A program made the translations under genes and the position numbers. Of a stretch of DNA of 64,000 nucleotides, positions 1 to 13,842 are shown one piece after another (positions within the stretch are counted from its first letter, which is position 1; each line of letters begins with the position of its first letter). Below the pieces are notes generated by a model that saw nothing but the letters and a program-made list of their open reading frames with translations, was not told the DNA's origin and did no database searches. Source of the stretch: Haliclystus octoradiatus (Eukaryota > Cnidaria > Staurozoa > Stauromedusae > Haliclystidae); assembly GCA_916610825.1 (NCBI GenBank), contig OU744446.1:29030445-29094444 (forward strand), written 5' to 3'.

Positions 1-819
1 ATCAATCTATAATCTTCGACTCTATTTATGATTGTAATGATATCAAAATATCCGAACCCGAAAAAAATTGGGTGGATCAGACTCTGATTCTGATCAGATT
101 CGCAGATCTCTACTTTAAATCTTTATTATTATACAACACAATTGAATCTGTATAGTTACTCACCTATCAAATGAAGATAAAATTGATCACTATACAGAGG
201 TGGCTTTCATGTACAGAGCTATTTCACAGAATACATTGAAACCTGTTCATAATGGTCACCCTATAGAGCAGCCACCTGTTTATAGTGATTGCTTCATAAA
301 TGTTACAGATGTTGATGTTTCTGTTGCACTTAACCTCTATAGAAAGGTAAACTCTCCTTGATGTTAGTATTCTCTAATCTAATAACTGATCGTTATAGAT
401 GTAGTAGTATTGTAATTGTGTTGTAATCATTGTCATAACATTCTGTAACGCCATATTACTAATTATCGTCCGTTCATTGTAACTCATGTAAATACCGTCC
501 CTCGGCACTTATAAACTCATTCCTTGCTTGGTGCTCTCACGAATAACATCTCAACTCAATCTCTTGTGTCATATATCTCAATCCTGCTTACACACAGTAT
601 TCTCAAAATATTACAATAGACAGAGAAGGTTCACTGTAATATTTTTGAAGTGGCCACTTTAGAAAGCAAGAAAGGTAGTTTCTATAGTAGTAATTGGTCT
701 ATTTAACATTCATGAACTGTATCCACAGGTGCACCACAAGAACTGTCATGTTGGTTGAGTTAAAGTTACATACTGGTAGGTAACTCATATATCAATGGTC
801 TTTCCCATATTAACTTTAC
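1..819. other. CFAP65 intron, left edge of window
   Basis: No coding exon is recognised here. It should be intronic, because CFAP65 exon 37 ends with a donor at 819 and the family continues beyond that point. About 180-300 holds two short, oppositely oriented pieces of the Tigger-like MITE. The rest shows nothing I can identify. Confidence 0.6.
180..300. repeat. Two Tigger-like MITE fragments, opposed
   Basis: Minus-oriented sequence (GATCACTATACAGAGGTGGC) is followed by plus-oriented sequence (TGAAACCTGTTCATAATGGT, CAGCCACCTGTTTATAGTG). Neither is complete. Confidence 0.55.
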
Positions 820-3591
820 CTTGTACTCTTTTTCTTCAAGTGGATTGAATTTCCAAGGAAGATGATGACAACAGCCAGCTTTGATTGCATTGCATGGGTC
901 AAGACATTCAAATATTGTGTAACCGTAATTTTCCTTTTCAGAATAAATATTAAACAAATATTCATTATTTTACTACAGCAATTGGCCACATGATATAATT
1001 TTTTATGAACGTTCATGAAGTTTACTAATTGTTCATGGACTGTGTAGAAGCCAATCATTAACTTTAACTCATACTTTTTCACATACAATATACCATTATT
1101 TACAGCTCTGCCAGTTAGTACCATCATTTAATATTATTTGTTGTTGAAATTTTTCTTGCTTATTATAGCTAGGGTTACAAGCTCTTACAATTAGGTTGCG
1201 AAAATATGTTGAGACAATAGCATTTCCAAGGTTTCAAGACTGACGTGATAGAAAAACGAATGTTCACTTTTCACAATAAAAGTTCACTACTTCAACACTT
1301 AATAGAAGCAGACAAATCAACCTTATTACATAAAAAGATGCACAAATACAAAAAGGACAACGACATACAAAGAATTCTTCATCTAGTCTAATAGATAATG
1401 TTAAAGTTTCTAAATTATTGAACAGATAGTTAAGCAAACTTGTTATAATGAATTCGTAATATTTCTCATGAAGTGGATGTTCTTGAATAATTCATAGGAT
1501 TGATTAACATATGGATTAATAATAAAACAATCATCAAGCTCGATTTCACATGACACGGAGAATTCATCAGGCCATAAAGCGTGTTCTCCCCCTCAGCCTA
1601 CAGCTTTGCCGGATAGCACGCTTCTTGACCTGATAATTCTCAATGTCACGCTCAATCTCGTTTGATAATTGTTAATTATTGTTATAAGAGATATTTATCA
1701 ATTTTATTACTTTTATCAATTTAAGATTTAACAATAAATTTCAAAGCGCAGATGTTTATATGTTTTGTTATTATTTTTGAATTGTTGTCGAAGAAATAGA
1801 AACATCTATGCTATGATATTTCTTGTTAAAAAAGATATTTATCAATTATAGTATACCTTCTGTTGTGATTCAATGAACTGAACATCAACACTGTAGTGCA
1901 CAGGTACAGCTCCTCCATTTGTTAAAGTTGAATGTTGAACTGGATAGAATTGATGGCCAATCACTTGATCTGTCAATTGATGGCTAGTATTCACAAAGTG
2001 AAGATATGGCTTTTCTATTTCAACCGTTGTACCAATAAATTTCAACTACAATGGAAATCAAGTTCAAGATTTCAATGCATATATCAATTTAGGGTTTGAC
2101 TGGCCAACATTAAAGTGCTAAAATCCAGGTATTTTCAGGTTTAAAGCACGTCCCTGCGAAAAACAGTTCAGGAGGTAATGAACAGTTAATGAACAGTTCA
2201 TGAGTTAATGAACAGTCAATGAACTTTAAATAGCCCCAACCTCCATGAAACATTCAGGAACAGTTCATGAACAGTTCATCAACCTTTAGGGCCACCATTT
2301 AATGTTCCCAAACTATTCAACAACTCCTGAACTGTTTTCGCAAAGTGTCTGTCCTGGTTAGTATAATCACTTTCATTGTGCGTAAGAGCAATAGAACATA
2401 AATTAACTATTTTTATTATAATTGCTTGCTATGTTGTAACACAGTTTTCAGTTTTTAGTTCAAACTTTCACTTCTTTGCTTTTGAAAATTCTAATTTAGC
2501 GTCAACGTAAAACAAATATGCACTTTAGTATCACCACTACAGTATTTAGGCTGAATAATATTGATTCTACCTATTACAAGATCAGAATAAAGTGCATATT
2601 ATGTTTCCTCAATAAAATATTTCTCAATAGATTTTTAAATTCGACTTCTTATTTAACACTCTACTGCTCGATTTGCTCTTCACTGAACGTCCTTGTTCAA
2701 AATTACAAAAACAGCAGCACGCAATCATAACCAATCAGTTTTGAAGAAATGCTCACATATTTTGTTGATAATTTAGACAAGATCATATGATATGATAATG
2801 ATTAATGTTTACAAATCAGTACTAACTGTCTTTGGGAAGAAAATTTCTTAGTTGAAGAGCACTGCTAGCGAAACATTACAAAAAATTGATTGAAATGAAA
2901 ATAGCGCAATTGCATAATCAAGAACTGAAAAAAAATAGTTCTTCGTCAACAGCAAATATAGTGTTGCCACACGGTTGAATATTAAAATCTGGCATAGTAA
3001 CAAAAAGTTTTAAAAACTCTACATCCTGAAAAATAAAATTCATCCATTCTAAAATATCTCCATGAAAATGTTGTGTGCATATATTTATTTATTGCATGCA
3101 TTTCATGGATTTTTCATTAACAATTCAGGAGAGTTTATCAAAGTCAAAATTATATTTTGATTAACTTTTTGTGTATGATTCTTGATAATTTCAGATACTG
3201 CTAATAAAAAGCTAATGACATTCATGAAATGAAATTAATTAATGTATGTGAACTAGATTTTATATTGTAACTCTATATTAGATAAACATACCATAATTTC
3301 TCTACCACAATCAATTTTGAATAAAACAGGTATTTTATGAATGCCAACATCAGAATGACTGAAGAAATTAAAAGAAAACACACACAAAAATGTTAAATAT
3401 ATAGTTGATAAGTAAGTTGCAAAGGGCTTATTAACTTTTCCTTGTGAATTCATATATCGAATGAAAGTCAAAAATGAAACACTCTAGATTTCCGCTACTT
3501 CAAGTTTCACACAAGAAGGTGATCATCAGGCAATTCAATTTATTTCAACTATCAACTATGAATTCATATATATATATAATGTAATTATTTC

Positions 3592-3652
<61 letters not shown>

Positions 3653-6600
3653 CTACATCATTGTAAAATCAGGAGATTATCGTTAACACTATTCCTAAAT
3701 ATCATAAAGGTTTCCTGTGATCTGATTTGTCAAACTTTTCTCGTTTACTAAATATGAATACCAACAAGGCAAGTGTGCGGTAACCCTTTAATAAAACCAG
3801 TGATAATACCAGATTCAAGAATCTCCTTAAAACTCAAATGCATAATCCAACAATTATAGATTTAATTTGTATTAATTTTATTTTTATTTTGATAAATAAC
3901 TTCCTTCTTTTATTTTATTTACTATATATACTGTTAGACTAACTGTTACTTAAATATTAATAATGAGAAGGTCAAGAAAGACACATTTTTTGGTTGTAAC
4001 TCCAAGTTCCACGTTATTATACGATCATCAGACAACAAATACAATTACAATTACAAACACACACATTAACATATAGCTAGAACAGGAATCTAATTGCAGT
4101 TTCTATTGTTATTTTATTACAATGGTTCTATTTTCTAATTGTTATTCCATTGTTAAGTTTTAGCAGCTTTAAAATTTGAAATAAAACTTATTTTCATGCC
4201 GGCATTTTGAAATTAGCTCTGACCTTTTATTTAACAACTTTCCTTCGGCGCAAATAATTTGGCAAGGCCTAGGTAGCATTTGTCTTTCATCTATATGTTT
4301 ACTTAAATATCTTCCTTAGTTTGTATTTTAATAAGTCGAAAATCCTGTGAAAAACGGCTTACAGCTTATCAGATTTTATTCTGAAAAGAAGATTGCAAAT
4401 AGAAGATTACATGCACAATAACTCACTTGTATGCTATAGTAACTGTTTGTAGTTGGCCTGGAGCTAAAGTGCCATGACGTGGCTCCAGTTGAAAAATATT
4501 GTTATCCATGATGTGGATCTAAGGAAAATGAAGCAACAAATATTATAAACCGTGCTCAATGTTTATCTGAATTTGATTGGTTGAAAAGCTATTATAAAAA
4601 AAGGAATACAATATAAGTTTGTTGGCTAAAATTTTTGTGGATCGCATTTTGACATTCGAATGGTATCAATGTTTGCGATTGCCATAAAAATTTCAGAGTT
4701 ACCAAAAAACTTGCAACTCGGCAGATCAAGTCTACACTCAATACGCAATTAGACTCTGTGAAATCCAGGCTCTTTGTTTAATTATTAGCACTCTTTGTTA
4801 TAATATTACGTCATATGAATTGTATTATGCTGTTGATGAACTGTCTGTGAAGGTTCATGAATAAAGGGTTAATGCACAGCAGCCGTGTTTGGGTTCTCTG
4901 ATACCAACACACGGGATGTTGGAGACACAAGAAAGCATCAGAAAAGCAAGAGCCCGTAAGGGGAGTATTTTTCAGCTTTGGAGTGTCTATGCTAACGTTA
5001 TTTAAATTTTTATTTACAATTATTTAGAAATTTTGGGTGTTTTGTTTTTATCTATCATGATGTCCAAGTTGTTTTGGCTTGCGTGATCCAAACACGGGAG
5101 TTAGCCAATCAAATTACTAGAACAGCATTCAAAAATCTCTCGAGTTTTACAACTGTATTTGAAAGCTCAAGAACTGTTCATGAACAGTTCAATTGAACAG
5201 TTAATCAAAATTGGGGCCATTTAACGTTCATGAACTGTTATGGTAATATGAACTCCTGAACTGTTTTTAGCAGGGGTTGTGCTTATGGGGTGGCGCTTGG
5301 TCAATCATACAATACCTGCTGTAATTCATCTTCATCAAATAAATCTTCCTCTGCCCAATGTTCTAATTGTAATTTGATATCTGATGGCAGCAGTAAATGC
5401 CTACATTATTAGCAAATGGAATATTTAACAAAACATTATCAAATTGCGTTTATACATTATGTGACTGCTGATAAAAATTGCATCAATGCATTGATTCGAA
5501 TTATTACTTTGATTGAAATGAAAGATTATACAGTCAAACCTGTTATAACGGTCACCTCTATACAGCGACCACCTGTCTATAGTGGTCACTCTTGCAATGT
5601 CTAAAATGGTATTTTCTATTGAATCCTACCTATATATAAAGGCCACCTGTCTATAGTGGTCAATTTATCCACCTCTCGTAGCTGGCTGTTATATACAGGT
5701 TTCACTGTAATTGATTCTTCCATACAATATTGCTCCACTAAAGGTACCCAACTTATTTGCATGGTTCACAAAACAGTTCATGAAGGTGAAACATTTGAAT
5801 TTGTCATGAAAAGGTTGGAGCATTATGGTTCTGCCTGTAGTTCTGTATTATATGAAACTAACCATTGGCATTCTGTTGCTCCTGAATTATTAAAATTCAA
5901 ATGAAAGATTGAACCATTGGCATTTTGATGCGAAGATCCGAAATCAAAAGTATTCTCTGCTGGTGTGTTAACAGGCATACGAAATCTTGTGCTGGAAATA
6001 AAAACACAGGTCAATAACATTCAAATAAGCATAACAATTATCGAACAGGGTTGAGCTGTATGCTGCTAAGGTAGATAACACTCTGAATAAATATTACGCC
6101 CACGTAAAGTACTGTTTTGAATCTTGTATACATTCGTATAATAGCCTTGTGAAAAAACCATGAGTTTGTGAGCAGTTCATGCACAATTCATGCATTGTTC
6201 TCAAATTCTCATCATGTACTGTTTTTTAAACATTCATGAAAATGCTGGGCAATTAATCCAGCATTCATGACCTCATGAATAATTTTTTCACAGCCCCTTC
6301 ACACGACAGTCCAGGAGTTGATGAAAACTGAGGCCTTTTAACGTTTATGAACTGTTTTTTTGAAAGGGTAGTATGTAGTAGTACTTGTATGTAGTGGTCG
6401 ATTTATGATGGTCTCGATTATCTAACTACAATATTCGATTGAATTGTGTATAAACTCCAGTTGGTTTTCAGTAGACGATCTAGATCTGATCTAGTTCAAA
6501 AGCCAATGTTTCAGTTATTTATAATGCAAGTGAAAGAAGATTACTTTACCTGTATTTTGTTGATCCTTTGTATTTCAATTCTAATTTACTAGGTGTGTCA

Positions 6601-9600
6601 CACAATAAGCCATTGAGTCTACAAGACAAAAACAATTAAATTTTTATAATTATAAATCATATTATAAAAGGTCAAATGTTTCAACAGTTTTTTCCAAAAA
6701 TCTGATTGGTTATATTAGAGTCATGTTGAAAAAAGATATGCAGATTAATTCTTTGGCTATGCAATGTATACATAGAAAAATTATAAAACACTTCTTGATG
6801 GAGTGCTTCTTGAACGTGGCATTATCGGTTTGTCTGAATAGAGCGTCACATCCCCTGTGAAAAACAGTTGAGGAGTTCATGAACAGCTCATGTACGTAAA
6901 AAGGCCCCAATTTTCATGAACTTTTCATGAACCCCTGAAATGTTTTTTTGCATGGGATAGGTTTACATGTTCTGGTTCACATAAAATGTTGCTATTTATT
7001 TTTTAGAATGCTGCACACTACGACATTCAAATTATACTCAAGACCACATACACAGTTCTATTCTATCATTATTAAAGGTACCGGTATATCATATTTTAGC
7101 TCAAGATAATTTCAGCATTTAGAGAGACACAGTTTGGGTTTTTTGATAGGATAATAATAGAGTTATGTTAGGCACTTGGAGATATATAATTACATTACTT
7201 TTTCAATGATAGCTGATTCCATAGTTTTGTTTTTGATGCCATTTCTAATGATCCAGATCCACGAACATCATCAATTATGATCATCGGATAAACGCTATTA
7301 AAGGCAGCACTGCATAGGAATATTGTGGGATTCTCAGTTCCTCTACCTGTTCAACATATTAAGCAATATTATGTGAATATATATGAGTAAAATTCCTGCC
7401 AAGTCATTAGTCTTGATGATTTGTCAAAATGAGAAAAATATTGATGAATCGTAAATTATTTCAAATACGAGGCGCACTTGCACACTGTTAATTTCAGCCA
7501 ATCATCAATCGAACTGTTCATGAACTCATGAAATTTTTGCATAGGGAATATTGACAGTTTTGTAAACAATATTCAATTGCTACTAGTTTTTTGTTTAGAC
7601 GTACTGTACTCAATTAACCAGACCTGACTACTAAATGCTATTTGTATGATATCTTTTAATGTTCTGGAACTTACCTTCTGTAAATTTCAGTTTGTAGTAG
7701 ATATCTACTTGGCATGACCTTTGCATTTGTGGTTTGATAAATAGTTTAATCAGTGTAACAGAAAGTGACGATACTTGACAGCTTCCTTTTTCACCAATTT
7801 CAACTACACATAAATAATTAAATGTGTACATTTTACAGAATGTTTGAGTAAAGTTCATCGACCCCATCTTATCACATAATGCTTAAGTAATAAAGCTTTG
7901 AGTGTGTATAGATGATTTATGATTAAAAATTACAGGCATGTATGCTGTATACACATTACAATAGATAATATTATTTTCTACAATACAAGAGTGACCACTA
8001 TGGACAGGTTGTCGCTATATAGAGGTGGCCACTATAACAGGTTTTATTGTACAAGTAAAAATGAATATTTCAAAGTCTGCATTCAGTACAGATACTTTAT
8101 GGACACAATAGCCTACCTTCATTAGAACTCTCAAACGCAGCATTGCATAAATCATTGCCATTCACTCTACAAAACAGCTCAACATCAACATCACAATCAC
8201 TCTCGTTGATCAAACGGACAAGTTTTTGGTTTAATGATCCAACAATAATATTGCTGAAGTTAAGATGTTCACAATCAACCTATGTGATAGATGTAAAGAT
8301 TGATACATTCAAGTTTTCATTTGTAAATTGTTCTTGATTATACATATCACGTTTCTATTGTAACAACAACGAAATAAAAACTAAATAATCTCTGTAATTA
8401 CATAGACTCAAGAACTATCTGTTACGTAACACAGTTAAAATGTTGTTCAGATCATGATTGTAGGTGTCACACAATGTGTTTGCTAGTATTGTGTTATGAT
8501 AATGGATTCTACATACAATCATTTCCAGAACAGTTCAAGAGATGTTTGTTCCTAAACAGTTGACTTATGAGCCAAGACATGTGAATAAGCTAGTAGCTTT
8601 TTTCACCTGGGTGGTTGGTTAGTGTTTTTAAAGTGTGAGTAAGTTTAATGGCCGGATGCCCTTTCTGACTCCAACCAATAGTGCCTCTGCCACTTGGGAT
8701 TGAACCCTAGGACCCTGCGGGCCGAGATCCAACGCCCTAACAACTGCATTCCTGCCCCTCAAAAGACTTGACCGTTACCGGTATGAACTTTTATAGATTG
8801 TCATGAATGTTCATGAACTCATTAAAACTGTTTACAGGGGATTTCCTACAATATTATTCATGAGCTGCTTTTTACAAGGAATTCCATGCAATTTGAATTT
8901 TGTTCATTATTGCCTGTGAAGTAGTACATGGTATATGGCATCATTGATATTATAGGTATCGGTTCTTTTATAAAGATGACAGAAATGTTAACAAATTAAA
9001 TACATTGATCGCAAGAATTAAACAGATTGTGGATGGGTATAGATATTATCAATACCATTACATGGTACTATGTTGTTTACGGTTTGTATTAAATTTATCA
9101 AAATTTTCAATTTGAATATCAGGGTTAAACTGTAATGTGTTTAAGGTCTAGGTTGTTGACGTCATTGTTGCCATACTAATCGCCTCCGAATGTTGTATTT
9201 ATACCCCTAGAAAAACAGTTAAGGAGTTCATGAACAGTTCATGGACAGTTCATGAACGTTAAATGACCTCAATTTTCATGAACTGTTAACAATCATGTAA
9301 TAGTATGTTTGTTTATTGATTATTTCTTCATTCAACCTAAGCGTCTTTGGTCCTCTTTACATAGTCCTCTCTATCGTGCTTAGTTAAATCCTTTAATTAC
9401 CTTAAGAGTTTTTGGAACAGTAGGCAAGTCAATATTAGCATTGCAACATATGTGACAATCAATAGATGAATTAACATTTGAAGTTGTGTCTCATGAATGG
9501 TTTAATCCCTGCTTACTCTAATTTTCCCAGTTTTTCCTTCTCCTTTAACTTTAACTTGATATCTCTTTGACAAGGAATCCCTGCAAACATGGAAACATTA

Positions 9601-12600
9601 TGGTGATAAAGATTTCAGTAACATTAACTATGAAAAATATTAACAGGGTTGACCCGGGTCAGGGCTTGAAATAAGCGCCGTACATCGGACAATGTCCGGC
9701 ATAAAATGCATTTTATCCGGCAAAGTCAGTCAGTCAATGGTCAAAGTTGTCCGTCAATCTTTTGAAATAATTCTGAGTTTTATTTAATGATTAAAATAAA
9801 TCAAAAAGTAGAGTAATAACTTTAATAATATATAAAAGGAATGAATTCTCACATTTCAAGTATGGGTCTGCAACTCCATGCTATGTAAATTTTTCGCGTA
9901 GTCTAGCTAGTGTTGTTTCAAGGGCCTGTTAAAATAGAGTTATCTGTGCGGTTTCTTTGTTTTGTGCTCGCAAATGGTTGTTAATCACTCACACGCCCTA
10001 TTCACAGTTGATTTACAGCCGCATCATTCAAAATTCTACTTCCTGTTTTAAATGTTTAAAACTTTGTGAACTGCGATAAAGGAAGTTCTGTTTATATATT
10101 CTAGAAAACTGATACCATAAATCCAAAACCAAAATCCCAGCAACAAGCTATAAATGACTCAAAAGTCTCAGAGTTTTTCTACTTTGTCTGTATTTCTTCG
10201 AAAGTAATATAATGATTTTGCAGGCAAGACAAGCGATCTCAAGACAATGGTTCGCATGAATAGTTTATGTGAAAGCTGAAGTGATCAAATTATGCTGAAT
10301 TCTTTTGTTTGTTCAAGTGTGAATGGTGAGTGTGAATGTCAATAACATGTGAGCAGTTTGAATGAATACAAAGCTACTGCGAGTAAAAGACTCAACCAAC
10401 ACTGAGAGATTATTTACATTATAAAACTCTTTAAAACATAAAATAATTTATTTAATTTACAAACTAATGTGACAAATTTAGCAGAGCTACACACTCCATC
10501 ATAACTAGATCTTACTAATTTTAAAATTGATTTTTCAAAACAAAACAAAATCGAATCAAATCAGAACCAAAAAGCCATAAATTTCCTAGATGTTTTTACG
10601 GAGATATGTAAACATCTTATTTATAAACAAACAACATAAAATCGATTCAAAACATTTTGAGAAATATTAACTATAATTTAAGCATATTTAAAGAACCTTT
10701 AATATACAGCGGAGGTAATTTAAAACCTTGAAAATCGAGCCCAAAAACATGGCCCTGCACCAAGAAATATGAAACCATGACAAACTTTCTTTTTGATTTA
10801 ATCAAATTCTAGGCAGGCTCTTTACAACTATAATCATCAGCTAAAAGGAGAGATTAGGCATTAAGGGCACACAATATATTAGACCCCAAAAATTTTATAT
10901 CAATATTTAACAATGAAAATTTGTCCGGCAAAGATCACCGTATGTCCGGCCAAAATGAGACTATGTCAGTCTACGTGTCCGGCGACCTAGCGAACGTTAT
11001 TTCAAGCCCTGACCCGGGTTATACTTTTTAGCTTACATACACTATATATCACATCACATCACGTATCACAATACAGACATGAGCTATCCATGAATCTTTC
11101 CTTACAAGGGAGCACCAATCAAGAGAAAACCCCTGTAAAAAACAGTTCAGGAATTCATGAAACGTTCATGAACTTTTCATGAAAATTTGAGGCCATTTAA
11201 CGTTCAAGAACTTTTCATGAACTTCTGAACTGATTTTTGCGGGAAAATTCTGCATGTGATGATGTTAGGGACCCCTATAAAATTCTTTTCAACTTAATCA
11301 ATCAATAAACGGTGCTTGTGTGTGCTGAGTAAATACCGCATAAAACATTCTGGCTGGCTCTTATTGATTTTAATAAAGTTCTTAAATCCTCAAATTTATT
11401 TAATAAAACTTCTTTGTGATTCACAGATGATTCATAAAAGCTGATTGATTAAACAAAGGAACAGCGCATAAACAATTATGATTCCTTAGTGCTCCTTTGA
11501 ATTGATGTTCTTCAAAGAGTTTTCCATTCATTACTTTGGATTTGGAATTTGAGTGCTATAAAGACTTACCCTTGATTGACTGTTTTAACAATCAATCCAA
11601 CATCAAAACTGTATAATTTCTCCTGTAATGGCGAGAATATCCATTCAAGTTTCTATAATGAAAGAAGCAGTTGGATTATACATAATTAAGCTTTTATCTA
11701 GAGTAAAGCTCGTGGTAGGCCAAAGTTGTGATTAAAAAACCAAATAGAGTGAAACCTCTAATAATAGCTGCTACCAATGAGATCTCAATAAGTTGACCAT
11801 TATACACTACCAACACCAAAACCATGAAAATGCCATGAAAATGTTTTGAAAACACCATACAAAAGTTTGAAAACCATGAAAACCACACATTTCTTAAGCC
11901 ATAAAAAGTTTGAAAACCACAAAAACATCCATATTCACAATATTGAAATGTGAAAATGCCTCAAAAATACCATGAAAACACAATGAAATTTCACGATTTC
12001 TTCATGGTTTTGGTATCAGTAGTGATATATATTATAGACATATAACTTTAATTACAGGGGCCAATTCAATAGAATTTATGCTATTTTGGATATTGCTAAA
12101 GCGACCACTATAGGCAGGTAGCCGCTATGCAGAGGTGATAGATATAACAGATTTTCACTATATGAAAAATAACATCTATATATGTAATTAGATGACAGAT
12201 AATTGTCATGCACCTAAGGGATAATATCAACCCATTCCTCAGGTGATACTTATACAAAAACGTCTGTAATATAATTAATCTGTCACAAAATTAATGTACT
12301 AATTCTTATCAAAATGTGTGTTTCTATTTTGCATGATGTACAGCCAATAACTCATTTACCACGCTTTTCAATAAATACAAACATCTTGAGCTAAATATCG
12401 TTTTGTAATTTGTTACTATAATTGAGATATTTACAGTATTGGATTGTTATCAGAAAGTTAAAATTTCTGTATTTTATCACAGATCAAAGTTTCTGAAGCT
12501 ACCAGTTTTCGGAGTCATTGTTTTACCCTAGGACTTCATGCACGCTATTTCGAAAGAAAACCGCAGAAAACCTACGTGATATTTTGGAACAGGTATTCAT

Positions 12601-13842
12601 AAACTAATATAATTTTTTTGCAGAGGATATTATCAATCTAAATCCTCGATTGACTATTCAGTTCTTTATTACAGGAGAATGATATGGGGTTCTCGTCAAA
12701 TTCAAAGTTAGCCAAAATCATTCAGATCTAGAGCCATCTGCCCATCATTTGAGCTGGTCCTATCAATTATTTCTGATGGAATGATAATGATTTGAAAACA
12801 AATGACGAATTGATTACCTTTGTTTCAAGTGGAAGCAGTATTCCTTTACAATCAATAGGATTAACGTATGATTTTGCTTTGGATGAGATTATCCATTCAT
12901 AGCTGTGTGGTAAAAAAGGTAATTAACATAATAATATGTAGATTAATGAGTCAATGTATTATCATATTAAGACATCGCATCATGGTGGGTTTGGTATGTA
13001 TTACACAAAGGCAAAAATACTTGCTTTAAACAGTTTCAAATCTCATGATGATGAAGCAAATCATCGCTGTGAAAAAGTTAATGAGTTTTGTAAATGGTTC
13101 ATGAACAAGTTAGGTAAAAGTTCTTGAAACTTGAAATGATCTATACTTTCATTAACCCTGATAGACCTGTTCAGATACAGGTTATAAACTTTATAAAAAA
13201 AAACTTATTGAAATGAGCAAAAAATTATGGTTTTAAGTGGCCAACAATTTACATGAACACCTCAAAGAATATTTCATGAGCTGTTTATGAAAATAAATAT
13301 CAGAAATGTTACTCTCATGAACTCATGACCTACGACGTACCACAACGTACAATTAGCAACAAAATCAGAGTTATTTAATGCTTTTCAGAATCGCACCTGC
13401 GAAAAACAGTTCAGGAATTCATGAACAGTTCATGAACAGCTCTGTTCATGAATTGTTCTTGAACGTTAAATGGCCCCAATTTTCATGAAATGTTAATGAG
13501 CCTTCACGAACAGTTCATAAACATTTTATCAAAATTTAGGGCCATTTAACGTTCACAAACTGTTCATGAATTGTTCATGAAGTCCTGAACTGTTTTTCGC
13601 AGGGGTGGTTATTTCAAATAACTAAATAAATCTTAATATCATTTTGCCTTGAGAATATATCAGATGCTTTGATTGAAAGGTACATTTTTGTCATATTTCG
13701 ATTCAATTAAAATCAGTGTTTCGCATTACCTTTATAACTGTCAACTGCTGTCTTACCTTAGTTGCAATTGCGACACATTCTTGATTGTTAACCATCCAGA
13801 GCTACTTGTACCAATACATGTTGGTTTAAAGTGAACATCACT
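820..13842 (-). CDS. CFAP65: CFAP65 exons 24-37
   Basis: Exons: 13842-13757, 12902-12818, 11652-11570, 9580-9517, 8279-8117, 7803-7675, 7346-7199, 6618-6550, 5991-5863, 5400-5316, 4518-4427, 3358-3292, 2045-1857, 933-820. Exon 24 has VHFKPTCIGTSSSGW and exon 26 WIFSPLQEKLY. Exon 28 is VDCEHLNFSNIIVGS, then LVRLINESDCDV. Exon 30 contains VYPMIIIDDVRGSGS, exon 34 QLEPRHGTLAPGQLQTV, exon 35 KIPVLFKIDCGREIM and exon 36 LKFIGTTVEI. Exon 37 ends in phase 0 at PLEEKEYK with a GTAAAG donor at 819-814. No further exon is recognisable down to position 1. Confidence 0.92.

Noticed and set aside
8143-8337. Plus-strand ORF of 64 aa
   Set aside because: It is the antisense shadow of CFAP65 exon 28 (8279-8117).
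9418-9475. Extra CFAP65 exon reading NANIDLPTVPKTLK with a GTAATT donor
   Set aside because: No usable acceptor lies upstream, and exon 27 (phase 0) joins exon 28 at 8279 perfectly in frame and in family order.
13395-13606. Heat-shock elements (TTCnnGAA) in the GTTCATGAAC arrays
   Set aside because: TTCATGAA fits one pair, but neighbouring pairs are spaced by three bases rather than two, so contiguous heat-shock-element triplets are not formed.
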